Shown: piece by piece, positions 1 through 9,555 of the stretch | Layout of the letters: every line of letters begins with the position of its first letter | Position numbering within the stretch: position 1 is the stretch's first letter | Source of the DNA: Deinococcus sp. | GTDB taxonomy: Bacteria; Deinococcota; Deinococci; Deinococcales; Deinococcaceae | Direction: 5' to 3' | NCBI RefSeq assembly: GCF_018260405.1 | Contig: NZ_JAGLBG010000059.1 | Span: 1 to 15,788 of the forward strand | DNA length: 15,788 nucleotides | Notes under the pieces: generated by a model | Database searches by the model: none | The model's input: the letters and a program-made list of their open reading frames with translations, nothing else | Told to the model about the DNA's origin: nothing | Program-made: the position numbers and the translations under genes

Positions 1-71
1 CTAGGGTAAGCTGCGCGTTCCACCGTTAAAGCCTAAAACATTTCCCATGGTTAGGGCCTCAGACAGCCTCT
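1..71 (+). mobile_element. Downstream end of an insertion sequence (partial)
   Basis: Bases 54-71 (GGGCCTCAGACAGCCTCT) are the exact reverse complement of bases 15715-15732 at the other edge of the window, as expected for the two ends of one IS type. Read inward on the minus strand, the first ATG after this end meets a stop after 15 codons, so this is unlikely to be the transposase-start end. On the plus strand a CTA GGG TAA at 1-9 could be the last codons of a transposase, but the frame cannot be proved. The element ends about 11 bp beyond the stop codon of the metallopeptidase gene, so it sits in its 3' flank without breaking it. The IS family is not determined. Confidence 0.6.
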
Positions 72-82
72 TATATGTGGTT

Positions 83-766
83 TCAGTCGTCGCTGCGATT
101 GGCAAAGCCCAGCATCTGCATAAATTGCAGGAGGGCCATAGCGAACCCGGCCACGTAGGTCAGGGCGGCGGCGGTCAGCACGTTGCGTGCGCCGCCCTGG
201 GCCTCGGGGCTGCCGCTCAGGCCACGCTCGTTCAAAAAGGCCAAGGCGCGGCGGCTGGCGTCGAACTCGACCGGTAGCGTAATCAGGTGGAACAGCATGG
301 CGAAGCCGAAGAAAAACACCCCGACCCACATCAGGCCGCTCAGGTGCAGGAAAATCCCGGCCATGAACAACCACGGGGCCAAGTTCATGCCCAGACTCAG
401 GGGCAAAGCCATCTTGCCGCGTAGCACCAGGGCGGGCATATGCGACTTGTCCTGAATGGCGTGCCCGACCTCGTGCGCCGCCACAGCCATCGCCGCGACA
501 CTCGCCACCCGGAAGTTCGATTCCGAGAGGTTCACGGTCTTCTGGCCGGGGTCATAGTGGTCGCTCAGGTTACCCGGCACCATCTGCACTGGCACGTTTT
601 GCAGCCCGTTGGCGTCCAGCATCATGCGGGCCACATCGGCCCCGGTCATGCCGCGTGGGTTAGCGACCCGGCCCCACTTGGTGTAGGTGCGGCTTAGGTA
701 GCCTTGGATAAGCAGCGAGGCGACGAAGACCAGTAGGATCAGTGGTGTGTAGGCATCAAAAATCAT
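83..766 (-). CDS. Membrane zinc metallopeptidase, YugP-like
   Basis: A 227-residue protein of the neutral zinc metallopeptidase family typified by YugP (Pfam Zn_peptidase_2). Residues 98-102 are HEVGH, the HExxH zinc site with the catalytic Glu at 99. The conserved PVEFDAS block at 165-171 supplies a likely third metal ligand (Glu167). A hydrophobic N-terminal segment (about 8-24) and two or three later ones (about 113-160 and 196-217) predict an integral membrane protein, and the length is normal for the family. The physiological substrate of these enzymes is not known. A GGAGG lies 13 nt before the ATG, which is rather far. The gene is transcribed towards the left-edge IS, which begins just past its stop codon. 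Confidence 0.9.
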   Translation of the reverse strand: MIFDAYTPLILLVFVASLLIQGYLSRTYTKWGRVANPRGMTGADVARMMLDANGLQNVPVQMVPGNLSDHYDPGQKTVNLSESNFRVASVAAMAVAAHEVGHAIQDKSHMPALVLRGKMALPLSLGMNLAPWLFMAGIFLHLSGLMWVGVFFFGFAMLFHLITLPVEFDASRRALAFLNERGLSGSPEAQGGARNVLTAAALTYVAGFAMALLQFMQMLGFANRSDD

Positions 767-1020
767 TGTTTACTCTCTTCCTCCACCTAAAATCTTAGCG
801 TACCAGACTCAGATTCCATGAGAAAAAGGCCCCGCCGACTTGACCAGGTCTTGGGAGAGCCTGCGGCGCTGTCAGTGTTAAGGATTTGGCAGGTGAAGAA
901 GCAGGTGAGAGGCTGTTTGAACCCTGCCTGGGGGAAGCGAGGAGCCAAAAGGAACTCTGAGCAGAAGTGAAGGGGGTTTGGGCGCTTTTCCCGGAACGCG
1001 GAACTGTCCCCGGCGGCCAC
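767..1020. other. Intergenic region between spoVS and the metallopeptidase gene
   Basis: This 254-bp gap carries the 5' region of the metallopeptidase gene and a copy of repeat F3 next to the spoVS stop codon. A TAAGAT hexamer on the minus strand at 792-797 could be a -10 box for the metallopeptidase gene, but no good -35 is visible. Open frames here show no protein-like composition and lack ribosome binding sites. No RNA gene was recognised. Confidence 0.4.
945..1006 (+). repeat. Dispersed repeat F3, copy a
   Basis: The segment 964-1006 matches 5924-5967 at most positions, including the shared blocks GAAGTGAAG, GGGCGC, CCCGGA and ACGCGGA. Similarity continues more weakly to the left in both copies (a GAGC...GCCAAAA-like stretch). 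The copy ends 15 bp from the spoVS stop codon, in its 3' flank. No clear terminal inverted repeat or coding potential is seen. Confidence 0.65.
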
Positions 1021-1293
1021 CTAGCCCTGTAACTTGTAGCTAAAGACCATAAACCGGATGGCGGTGCGTTCTTCGTTATCCACGTCAAGCTTAATAAAGG
1101 CGGGTTGCACGGTGAGGTCAAGCTGCTCGGCACTCAGATAGCCCCGCGTAATCGCCAGAGCCTTGACCGCCTGATTGACGGCCCCCGGCCCGATGGCCTG
1201 CACCTCGACCTGTCCGTGCAAGCGCAGCAGGGCGGCTATGGCCCCGGCGACGGAGTTGGGGCGGGAATTGGCCGATACACGTAAAGTTTCCAG
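1021..1293 (-). CDS. spoVS: SpoVS family protein, apparent CTG start
   Basis: A 90-residue protein with the hallmark SpoVS (stage V sporulation protein S) sequence. Residues 2-19 include ETLRVSANSRPNSVAGAIA, the middle has GQVEVQAIGPGAVNQAVKA, and EERTAIR follows near residue 75. SpoVS proteins are small, Alba-like putative nucleic-acid-binding proteins. They affect septation and sporulation in Bacillus and also occur in Deinococcus-Thermus bacteria that do not sporulate. The start is unusual: the frame has a TGA at 1300-1302 and no ATG, GTG or TTG until TTG at 1219-1221, which would remove the most conserved N-terminus. The codon where family members have Met is CTG (1291-1293), with GGAG 10 nt upstream. 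I therefore call CTG as start. A damaged start codon is the alternative. The C-terminal ten residues (FMVFSYKLQG) differ from the usual short tail. Confidence 0.85.
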   Translation of the reverse strand: METLRVSANSRPNSVAGAIAALLRLHGQVEVQAIGPGAVNQAVKALAITRGYLSAEQLDLTVQPAFIKLDVDNEERTAIRFMVFSYKLQG

Positions 1294-1303
1294 AAAAGAT
1301 CAG

Positions 1304-1307
1304 CTCC
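1304..1307 (-). promoter_or_regulatory. Ribosome binding site deciding the spoVS CTG start
   Basis: GGAG on the minus strand, 10 nt before the CTG at 1291-1293. No comparable motif precedes the internal TTG at 1219-1221. The spacing is at the long end of the usual range, so support is moderate. Confidence 0.45.
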
Positions 1308-1470
1308 AGAGAACGCTAGAAAGTCGGGAAAGAGAAAAGAAGAAGTAGCTACGCGGCACGGTAAACACGACAAAAAAACAGTGTCGATTAGGTCTTTAAC
1401 GAAATTGCGTGCAGAGATACGCTCATAGCATCACACCATCTGTAGCCTATCTCTAATCTTGAGGCAATGT

Positions 1471-1499
1471 ACTCTAAAATACGGATTTCGCGGTATGGA
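1471..1499 (+). repeat. Fragment of repeat F2 at the 3' side of pyrF
   Basis: The left part (ACTCTAA..ATACGGAT) resembles the F2 terminal inverted repeat. The right part (TACGGATTTCGCGGTATGGA) matches an internal piece of F2 copy b (12961-12980) at 19 of 20 bases. This looks like an internally deleted F2 copy. It ends 6 bp before the pyrF stop codon, so it is part of the pyrF 3' untranslated region. Confidence 0.55.
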
Positions 1500-1505
1500 C
1501 TCCTA

Positions 1506-2309
1506 TCACTTGCCCAGCGCCGCGTTCAACTCGTCGCGCAACCTTTGGGCCGCCTCACGGCTGGCAGTCACGTCCAGCTCGCGGGCGTACTGCACGGCGC
1601 GGCTGGCGCTGGCGAGGGCACCCGTTCCGTCAGGCATAAAGGCGGGCGCGAGGTCGGCGGCGGCGGCTCCCTGTGCCCCAAGCCCCGGCAGCAGCAGCAG
1701 CGCACAGGGCATCAGTTCCCGGAAGCGGGCAAGGTCGTGTGGGTGCGTGGCCCCGACCACCGCGCCGACGCTGCCGTATTCGCCTCCCTCCTGCTCGTTC
1801 AGGCGGGTGATCTCGGCGGCGACCTTTTCGCTGACGCCGCCCCCCTGCAAGTCGGCTTGGCCTGGGTTACTGGTCTTAACAAGCACGAAAATCGCGCCGC
1901 CGTTTTGCCGCGCAGCCTCGACAAACGGTGTGAGGGTTTCAAAGCCCAAAAACGGGTTGACCGTCAGGGCGTCGCCCGCGTGAGGGCCGCTCAGCCAGCC
2001 CTGCGCGTAAGCCTCGGCGGTGCTGCCGATGTCACCGCGTTTGGCGTCCAGAATGATCGGCAGGCCCAGGGTGCGGGCGCTGGCGCAGACTTCTTCGAGC
2101 AGGGTAAAACCACCCAGGCCCAGTGCCTCGAAAAAGGCCAGTTGCGGCTTGACGCACGCGGCATAGGGCGCGGCAGCCTCCAGCACGTCCAGCGTATGCT
2201 GGCGCAGCCCACCGAAGTCATGGTAAGCGTCCCGGCGCGGGTCGAGGCCCACGCACAGGCGAGTGCTGAGTTCCCTGGTTCGTTCGGTGACGGCAGCAGC
2301 AAAATTCAT
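1506..2309 (-). CDS. pyrF: Orotidine 5'-phosphate decarboxylase
   Basis: PyrF converts orotidine 5'-monophosphate to UMP, the last step of de novo pyrimidine synthesis, in the cytoplasm. The 267-residue length and motif spacing fit the longer bacterial type-2 (PYRF2-like) form. The substrate-binding Asp lies in CVGLDPRRD (about 19-27). VKPQLAFFE (53-61) carries Lys54. The catalytic DAKRGDIGST (88-97) holds the Asp-Lys-x-x-Asp triad. The phosphate loop region is around GAVVGATHP (182-190) and LLPGLGAQG (206-214). No Shine-Dalgarno precedes the ATG. A TAGCCT hexamer on the minus strand ends exactly 7 nt before it, as in a leaderless transcript. The ABC ATPase gene lies 192 bp upstream on the same strand. 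Confidence 0.96.
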   Translation of the reverse strand: MNFAAAVTERTRELSTRLCVGLDPRRDAYHDFGGLRQHTLDVLEAAAPYAACVKPQLAFFEALGLGGFTLLEEVCASARTLGLPIILDAKRGDIGSTAEAYAQGWLSGPHAGDALTVNPFLGFETLTPFVEAARQNGGAIFVLVKTSNPGQADLQGGGVSEKVAAEITRLNEQEGGEYGSVGAVVGATHPHDLARFRELMPCALLLLPGLGAQGAAAADLAPAFMPDGTGALASASRAVQYARELDVTASREAAQRLRDELNAALGK

Positions 2310-2316
2310 GGTTCGG

Positions 2317-2322
2317 AGGCTA
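2317..2322 (-). promoter_or_regulatory. Possible -10 box for leaderless pyrF
   Basis: TAGCCT (a TANNNT hexamer) on the minus strand is separated from the pyrF ATG by 7 nt. No Shine-Dalgarno is present in between. The hexamer is weak and no -35 is obvious. Confidence 0.3.
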
Positions 2323-2501
2323 ACACGTCCGGTTCTGGTGGTTGCGGGCTACAGCTACCGGGCAGCCAGGAACTCGCGCCACCGTCAAAAAGGCGCACGG
2401 CCTGTCTCCCGGCTTGTTCCGCCCCGCAGCAAGTCTCCTTGCCAGAGTTCCAAAAAAGCCTGACAAGCGCGGCGCAGCCCTCCATTTAACCCCAGCCCGT
2501 A

Positions 2502-4070
<1,569 letters not shown>

Positions 4071-4077
4071 GGCAGGC

Positions 4078-4083
4078 AGTTTA
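4078..4083 (-). promoter_or_regulatory. Possible -10 box for a leaderless ABC ATPase transcript
   Basis: TAAACT on the minus strand lies exactly 7 nt before the ATG at 4068-4070, and there is no Shine-Dalgarno. It pairs with a similar arrangement on the other strand for the divergent permease gene. No convincing -35 is seen. Confidence 0.35.
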
Positions 4084-4158
4084 ACGCGGTCACTGTGTCT
4101 AGAGACTGCCCCCCCACACCCTTTGGTTCAGAAGTGCCCTAGCCCAGGCAAAAGCTGC

Positions 4159-4164
4159 TAGCGT
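4159..4164 (+). promoter_or_regulatory. Possible -10 box for a leaderless TSUP permease transcript
   Basis: TAGCGT lies exactly 7 nt before the GTG start at 4172, with no Shine-Dalgarno between. The match to a -10 consensus is weak and rests mainly on position. Confidence 0.3.
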
Positions 4165-4171
4165 CGCACAA

Positions 4172-4933
4172 GTGTCTACCTACCCCGGCCCCGAGGCCCT
4201 GATCTATGGCCTGCCCCTCGCCTTTCTCGCCGGATTTATCGACGCGGTGGCGGGCGGCGGCGGCACCATCACGCTACCTACCCTGTTTTTCATGGGCCTT
4301 AGCCCGGCGCACGCGGTGGCGACCAACAAACTTCTGGCGATTTTTGGGTCGGCCAGTTCGACCTACCAGTACGCCAGAAGCAGACACATCGAAACGGCGC
4401 TGGTTGTGCGTCTGATTCCGCTGGCCCTGCTCGGCAGTGCGCTGGGGGCGTATCTGGTGCATTTTATTGACCCAAACATCTTCAAGACGCTGGTAGGCGT
4501 GGTCATTCTGGGCGTGGGGGCGCTGGTGCTGCTAAACAAGCGCCTGGGCCTCGAGGATCGTTACCCCGGCCTCACCGCCCGCACGCTGGCGATCACGCTG
4601 CCCGGCACATTCATTATCGGGCTGTACGACGGCTTTATCGGCCCCGGCACCGGCACCTTCTTGATGTTCGTGTTCACGCTGGCGGGCTTCAATCTGGTCA
4701 AGGCCAGCGGCAACGCCCGCGCCATCAACTTCGCCACCAACGCGGGGGCTTTCGTGCTCTTTTTGCTTCAGGGCAACATGGTTTTCTGGATCGGCCTGCC
4801 GATGGGCGTCGCCAACGCGCTGGGGGCCTACGTCGGCGCAAAAATGGCAATGCTGCGCGGCTCGGCCTTTGTCAAGTGGATGTACGGTCTGATCGTGGTG
4901 CTGGTGGCGGCCAAGCTGTTCGCGGGCCACTAG
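4172..4933 (+). CDS. TSUP family membrane permease (TauE/SafE-like)
   Basis: A 253-residue, strongly hydrophobic protein of the TSUP (sulfite exporter TauE/SafE, YfcA-like) family, with about seven or eight membrane segments. The first half has the family's internal-repeat motif around residues 20-50 (GFIDAVAGGGGTITLPTL, then AVATNK). The second half has the related YDGFIGPGTGTF (about 152-163) and ARAINFATN. Members move small sulfur-containing or organic anions across the inner membrane, but the substrate cannot be read from the sequence. The start is GTG with no Shine-Dalgarno. The gene diverges from the ABC ATPase gene, 101 bp away. Its TAG stop (4931-4933) is formed by the first bases of repeat F1 copy a. 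Confidence 0.88.
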   Translation: MSTYPGPEALIYGLPLAFLAGFIDAVAGGGGTITLPTLFFMGLSPAHAVATNKLLAIFGSASSTYQYARSRHIETALVVRLIPLALLGSALGAYLVHFIDPNIFKTLVGVVILGVGALVLLNKRLGLEDRYPGLTARTLAITLPGTFIIGLYDGFIGPGTGTFLMFVFTLAGFNLVKASGNARAINFATNAGAFVLFLLQGNMVFWIGLPMGVANALGAYVGAKMAMLRGSAFVKWMYGLIVVLVAAKLFAGH

Positions 4934-5085
4934 AGTATTTTACAAAAAGATGGTGCTCTTTTGACCACCTTTTTTTTTGAGTGCAATGAGTGAAAAAGAA
5001 AGAGCAGGACGTAGAATGGCAGGACGTAAAATGAAGGGGGCGGCGGTGTTTTTCCGACGTCCCCTTCATTCGGAGAACTACTCTA
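4931..5085 (+). repeat. Repeat F1, copy a (MITE-like, full length)
   Basis: Ends are TAGAGTA (4931-4937) and TACTCTA (5079-5085), a perfect 7-bp inverted repeat beginning with TA. The whole element matches the reverse complement of 9556-9693. It has two stem-loops. The first (about 4943-4974) pairs AAAAAGATGGT with ACCACCTTTTT around the loop GCTCTTTTG. The second pairs AATGAAGGGG with CCCCTTCATT (about 5029-5070). The unit GCAGGACGTARAATG occurs twice in tandem (about 5006-5035), which accounts for most of its extra length over copy b. No coding content is seen. The termini suggest a small non-autonomous transposable element, and no matching transposase is in the window. Confidence 0.85.
4943..4978 (+). 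terminator. Terminator for the TSUP gene, inside repeat F1
   Basis: An 11-bp stem with one mismatch and a 9-nt loop is followed by a run of nine T (4970-4978), starting 10 bp past the stop codon of the permease gene. The repeat therefore appears to provide both the stop codon and the intrinsic terminator. Confidence 0.6.
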
Positions 5086-5228
5086 ATACAGGCTGCCGGT
5101 TGATTCGGCTCAATCCCGAATCACTCCGAGCGGACGCGAGAAGGAACACCCGACGGACTGGGCGGTGTGGAGCCGCAAGCGGCGGCCCTCCCGACTGCGG
5201 CAGAGTGAAGCGGCAGTCCGTCTGAGAA
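5081..5228 (+). repeat. Repeat F2, copy a
   Basis: A roughly 148-bp element. Its left end (5081-5098) and the reverse complement of its right end (5211-5228) agree at 13 of 18 positions. The interior matches copy b (12891-13035) along its length, including TTGATTCGG, TCCGAGCGGA, AGGAAC, TATGGAGCC-like and CCGACTG blocks. It directly joins the right end of F1 copy a and overlaps its last five bases (CTCTA). A frame running through F1 and F2 has no protein-like features. Confidence 0.8.
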
Positions 5229-5289
5229 CAGCGCCCAATGAGTCTTCTGGCCCACTTTCCCGCTTCCCCGGCAGGCGCACAATAATGCC

Positions 5290-5820
<531 letters not shown>

Positions 5821-5821
5821 G

Positions 5822-5844
5822 CGGCCTGGCGGCCAGCCGTCTTT
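5822..5844 (+). terminator. Weak candidate terminator after msrA
   Basis: CGGCCTGG and CCAGCCG can pair with one bulged base around a 3-nt loop, followed by TCTTT. It lies immediately after the stop codon. The T tract is short, so the call is tentative. Confidence 0.35.
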
Positions 5845-5899
5845 GGCCCGGTAAGTCTCTAGAGTGCGCCATAACGCGCCTCTCCCCGGAGTAGAACGA

Positions 5900-5967
5900 G
5901 CAGGCAAAAAGAAGCGGCGGCTGGAAGTGAAGTGGATTCGGGCGCCTTCCCCGGATACGCGGAGCTG
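5900..5967 (+). repeat. Dispersed repeat F3, copy b
   Basis: The segment 5924-5967 aligns with 964-1006 beside spoVS, with shared GAAGTGAAG, GGGCGC, CCCGGA and ACGCGGA blocks. It lies about 150 bp upstream of sdhC, within the region expected to hold the sdh promoter, so it could influence sdh expression. That effect is inference only. Confidence 0.65.
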
Positions 5968-6012
5968 GAACCGTAAGTTCCTTAACACCTGCGCTACCCC
6001 GCCGCACGGTGT

Positions 6013-6018
6013 TATGCT
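6013..6018 (+). promoter_or_regulatory. Possible -10 box for the sdh operon
   Basis: TATGCT within GTTATGCTGG lies about 98 bp upstream of sdhC. A TTAACA at 5982-5987 is too far away (25 bp) to be its ordinary -35, so the promoter assignment is weak. The remainder of the 5821-6115 gap shows only repeat F3 and the msrA 3' flank. Confidence 0.25.
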
Positions 6019-6115
6019 GGGAAAGTCTGAGTTGAATGTGGTGTAGGTCAAGGCCCACCCACCGCCCCTCACCCGGTTAAGAGTGAGTGGTCAGCACCCC
6101 GAGGAGGACTAAGGA

Positions 6116-6472
6116 ATGTATAAGGGAAGAGAAGGCCAGTGGGCATTCCTGCTTCACCGTATTTCAGGGTTAGCCATCCTGGTTTACCTGCTGCTGCACG
6201 TATTCAGCATCGGCTCGATGATCTTCGGTGAGCCGTTTTACATGAAGATTCACAACACCTACGATTTCGTGCTGTTCCGGCTTGGCCTGGTCGCGGTCGT
6301 GGCGGCGGTGGTCTATCACGCTTTCAACGGCCTGCGCATCATTCTGATGGACTTCACCAGCATCGGCGTTTCGGTGCAGCGTCAGGCGTGGTACGGCGTG
6401 CTTGTCATAACGGCTGTGGCCACGGCCTACGCGCTGTATAAGCTGATTCCGCGCATCCTGGGGGGCTACTAA
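6116..6472 (+). CDS. sdhC: Succinate dehydrogenase cytochrome b subunit
   Basis: A membrane anchor subunit of succinate:quinone oxidoreductase (complex II). The 118-residue protein has three predicted membrane helices (about 17-38, 51-70 and 92-110). HRISG at 14-18 is the quinone-site region. The heme-ligand-type His68 sits in YHAFNGLR, matching the conserved H-x-x-N-G-x-R pattern of SdhC. A strong GAGGAGG lies about 8 nt before the ATG. It is the first gene of sdhCDAB, and its TAA is followed directly by the sdhD ATG, implying translational coupling. Confidence 0.93.
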   Translation: MYKGREGQWAFLLHRISGLAILVYLLLHVFSIGSMIFGEPFYMKIHNTYDFVLFRLGLVAVVAAVVYHAFNGLRIILMDFTSIGVSVQRQAWYGVLVITAVATAYALYKLIPRILGGY

Positions 6473-6853
6473 ATGATCCGCGCCCGAACCTACACCGACG
6501 CCCGTACCCAGGCGCATAGCAACGCCGAACTGAACTGGTGGATTTTCATGCGTGTCAGCGGACTGATCCTGATGTTCCTGGTGCTGGGGCACGTCTATAT
6601 GACCTTCATTCAGGTTAGCGAGTCCGACGCCACCTACGACGCGGTGATCAACAAGCTGGGCAATCCGGCCTGGAAGCTCTACGACTGGCTGATTCTGGTG
6701 TTGGCACTGCTGCACGGCACCAACGGCGCCCGCTACGTGATCGAGGATTACGTGCGCTCGCGCCCCAACCGCGCCTGGGTCAAAATGTTCTTCTTCACGC
6801 TTGTCGGCCTGCTTTTCGCTTTCGGCACCGTCGGCCTGATGGCTGTTAAATAA
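6473..6853 (+). CDS. sdhD: Succinate dehydrogenase membrane anchor subunit
   Basis: The second anchor subunit of complex II, 126 residues. It has an N-terminal amphipathic segment ending in WWIFMRVSG (22-30), then three predicted membrane helices (about 28-47, 70-90 and 103-124). LLHGTNGARYVIEDY (79-93) is the anchor-family loop, with His81 and Arg87. With SdhC it should hold heme b and the quinone pocket. It has no spacer from sdhC, and sdhA follows 12 bp downstream. Confidence 0.92.
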   Translation: MIRARTYTDARTQAHSNAELNWWIFMRVSGLILMFLVLGHVYMTFIQVSESDATYDAVINKLGNPAWKLYDWLILVLALLHGTNGARYVIEDYVRSRPNRAWVKMFFFTLVGLLFAFGTVGLMAVK

Positions 6854-6865
6854 GGAACTTTAGCT

Positions 6866-8617
<1,752 letters not shown>

Positions 8618-8618
8618 A

Positions 8619-8675
8619 GGCGTGTAGCGTGTGGTGTGTGGCGTGCCGAGAAAACACAAGGTTTTTCTACACGCC
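8619..8675 (+). repeat. Inverted repeat in the sdhA-sdhB spacer
   Basis: GGCGTGTAG (8619-8627) and CTACACGCC (8667-8675) form a perfect 9-bp inverted repeat separated by 39 bp. Between them is a GT-rich tract (CGTGTGGTGTGTGGCGTG) and AAAACACAAGGTTTT-like sequence that can pair locally. The otherwise tight operon has a 94-bp gap here. It may be a mobile repeat or an mRNA processing or attenuation structure. The sequence alone does not choose. Confidence 0.55.
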
Positions 8676-8711
8676 ATGAGCCACCAGCCACATGTTCCGA
8701 AAGGGAAAACC

Positions 8712-9497
8712 ATGACCCAGACCCCTGTTATAGATTCCGCAGTTAACCCCCCGGTCGCTGCCGCACCCGCCGCTGTCGACGTGCCGATGATGCGCCTGCA
8801 CGTCAAAATTCTGCGTTTTAACCCCGAAACCGACAAGAAAGCCCACTGGGTCACTTACGATATGGAAGCGCAGCCCGGCGACCGCATGGTAGACGTGCTC
8901 AACGAGATCAAGTGGTACAAAGAAACCGGCCTGGCCTTCCGTCGCTCGTGCCAGCACGGGATTTGTGGCAGCGACGCCATGCTTATTAACGGGCGCAACC
9001 GCCTGGCCTGCAAGACCCTGGTGCGCGACGTGGCGAAAGACGGAGGCACCGTGACCGTCGAACCCATTCGTGGCCTCAAGGTCGAAAAAGACCTGCTGGT
9101 GGACATGGAGCCGTTTTTCGACGCCTACCGCGCCATCATGCCGTACTTTATTCACCCGACGCCCTTTCCGGCCAAGGAGCAGTACCAGTCCGAGGCCAAC
9201 GCCGAGAAGATGGCGCACTCCTCGAACTGCATTCTGTGCGCGTGCTGCACAACCTCGTGTCCCATTTTTTGGGTCAACGGTTCGTACATCGGCCCCGCCG
9301 CGCTGGTGCAGGCGCACCGCTTCATCTTCGATACCCGCGACGAGGCCAAGCAGCAGCGTCTGGGCGTGGTGAACCAGAACACCGGCGTGTGGCGCTGCCG
9401 CACCGCGTACAACTGCACCGAAGCCTGCCCGCGTGGCATTCCGATTACCCAACTGATCGAGGAAGTCAAGCGCGAAGTGATGTTCGGCCAGTCGTAA
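8712..9497 (+). CDS. sdhB: Succinate dehydrogenase iron-sulfur subunit
   Basis: The electron-transfer subunit of complex II, passing electrons from FAD in SdhA to quinone through three clusters. In this 261-residue protein, [2Fe-2S] ligands are Cys80, Cys85, Asp88 and Cys100. [4Fe-4S] ligands are Cys173, Cys176, Cys179 and Cys239. [3Fe-4S] ligands are Cys183, Cys229 and Cys235. This assignment follows the known ligand pattern of E. coli SdhB. The frame is open further upstream to 8631, but the inverted repeat lies in that extension. The ATG at 8712 has AAAGGG just upstream, so it is preferred. The Ala/Pro-rich N-terminus (about 10-24) is atypical but modest. It is the last gene of sdhCDAB. 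Confidence 0.95.
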   Translation: MTQTPVIDSAVNPPVAAAPAAVDVPMMRLHVKILRFNPETDKKAHWVTYDMEAQPGDRMVDVLNEIKWYKETGLAFRRSCQHGICGSDAMLINGRNRLACKTLVRDVAKDGGTVTVEPIRGLKVEKDLLVDMEPFFDAYRAIMPYFIHPTPFPAKEQYQSEANAEKMAHSSNCILCACCTTSCPIFWVNGSYIGPAALVQAHRFIFDTRDEAKQQRLGVVNQNTGVWRCRTAYNCTEACPRGIPITQLIEEVKREVMFGQS

Positions 9498-9516
9498 AGC
9501 AGCCGGAGTAGAGATG

Positions 9517-9543
9517 GAGAGGCCCTAAGGGGTCTCTTTTTTT
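9517..9543 (+). terminator. Terminator of sdhCDAB
   Basis: GAGA (9517-9520) pairs with TCTC (9533-9536), and CCC (9523-9525) with GGG. A 2-nt bulge and a short TAAG loop complete the hairpin. Seven T follow at 9537-9543. It lies 20 bp after the sdhB stop codon. Confidence 0.75.
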
Positions 9544-9555
9544 GCGCTCTTGATT

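Noticed and set aside
1021..1221. SpoVS as a 66-residue protein starting at TTG 1221
   Set aside because: The in-frame sequence upstream encodes the conserved SpoVS N-terminus, so this start would truncate the fold.
4977..5225. A small open frame across F1 and F2 copy a
   Set aside because: It is composed entirely of repeat sequence with hairpins, and the corresponding frame is not kept in the other copies.
8631..8711. N-terminal extension of SdhB from 8631 or 8676
   Set aside because: The extension covers an inverted repeat and has no support from family length. ATG 8712 has a suitable upstream AAAGGG.
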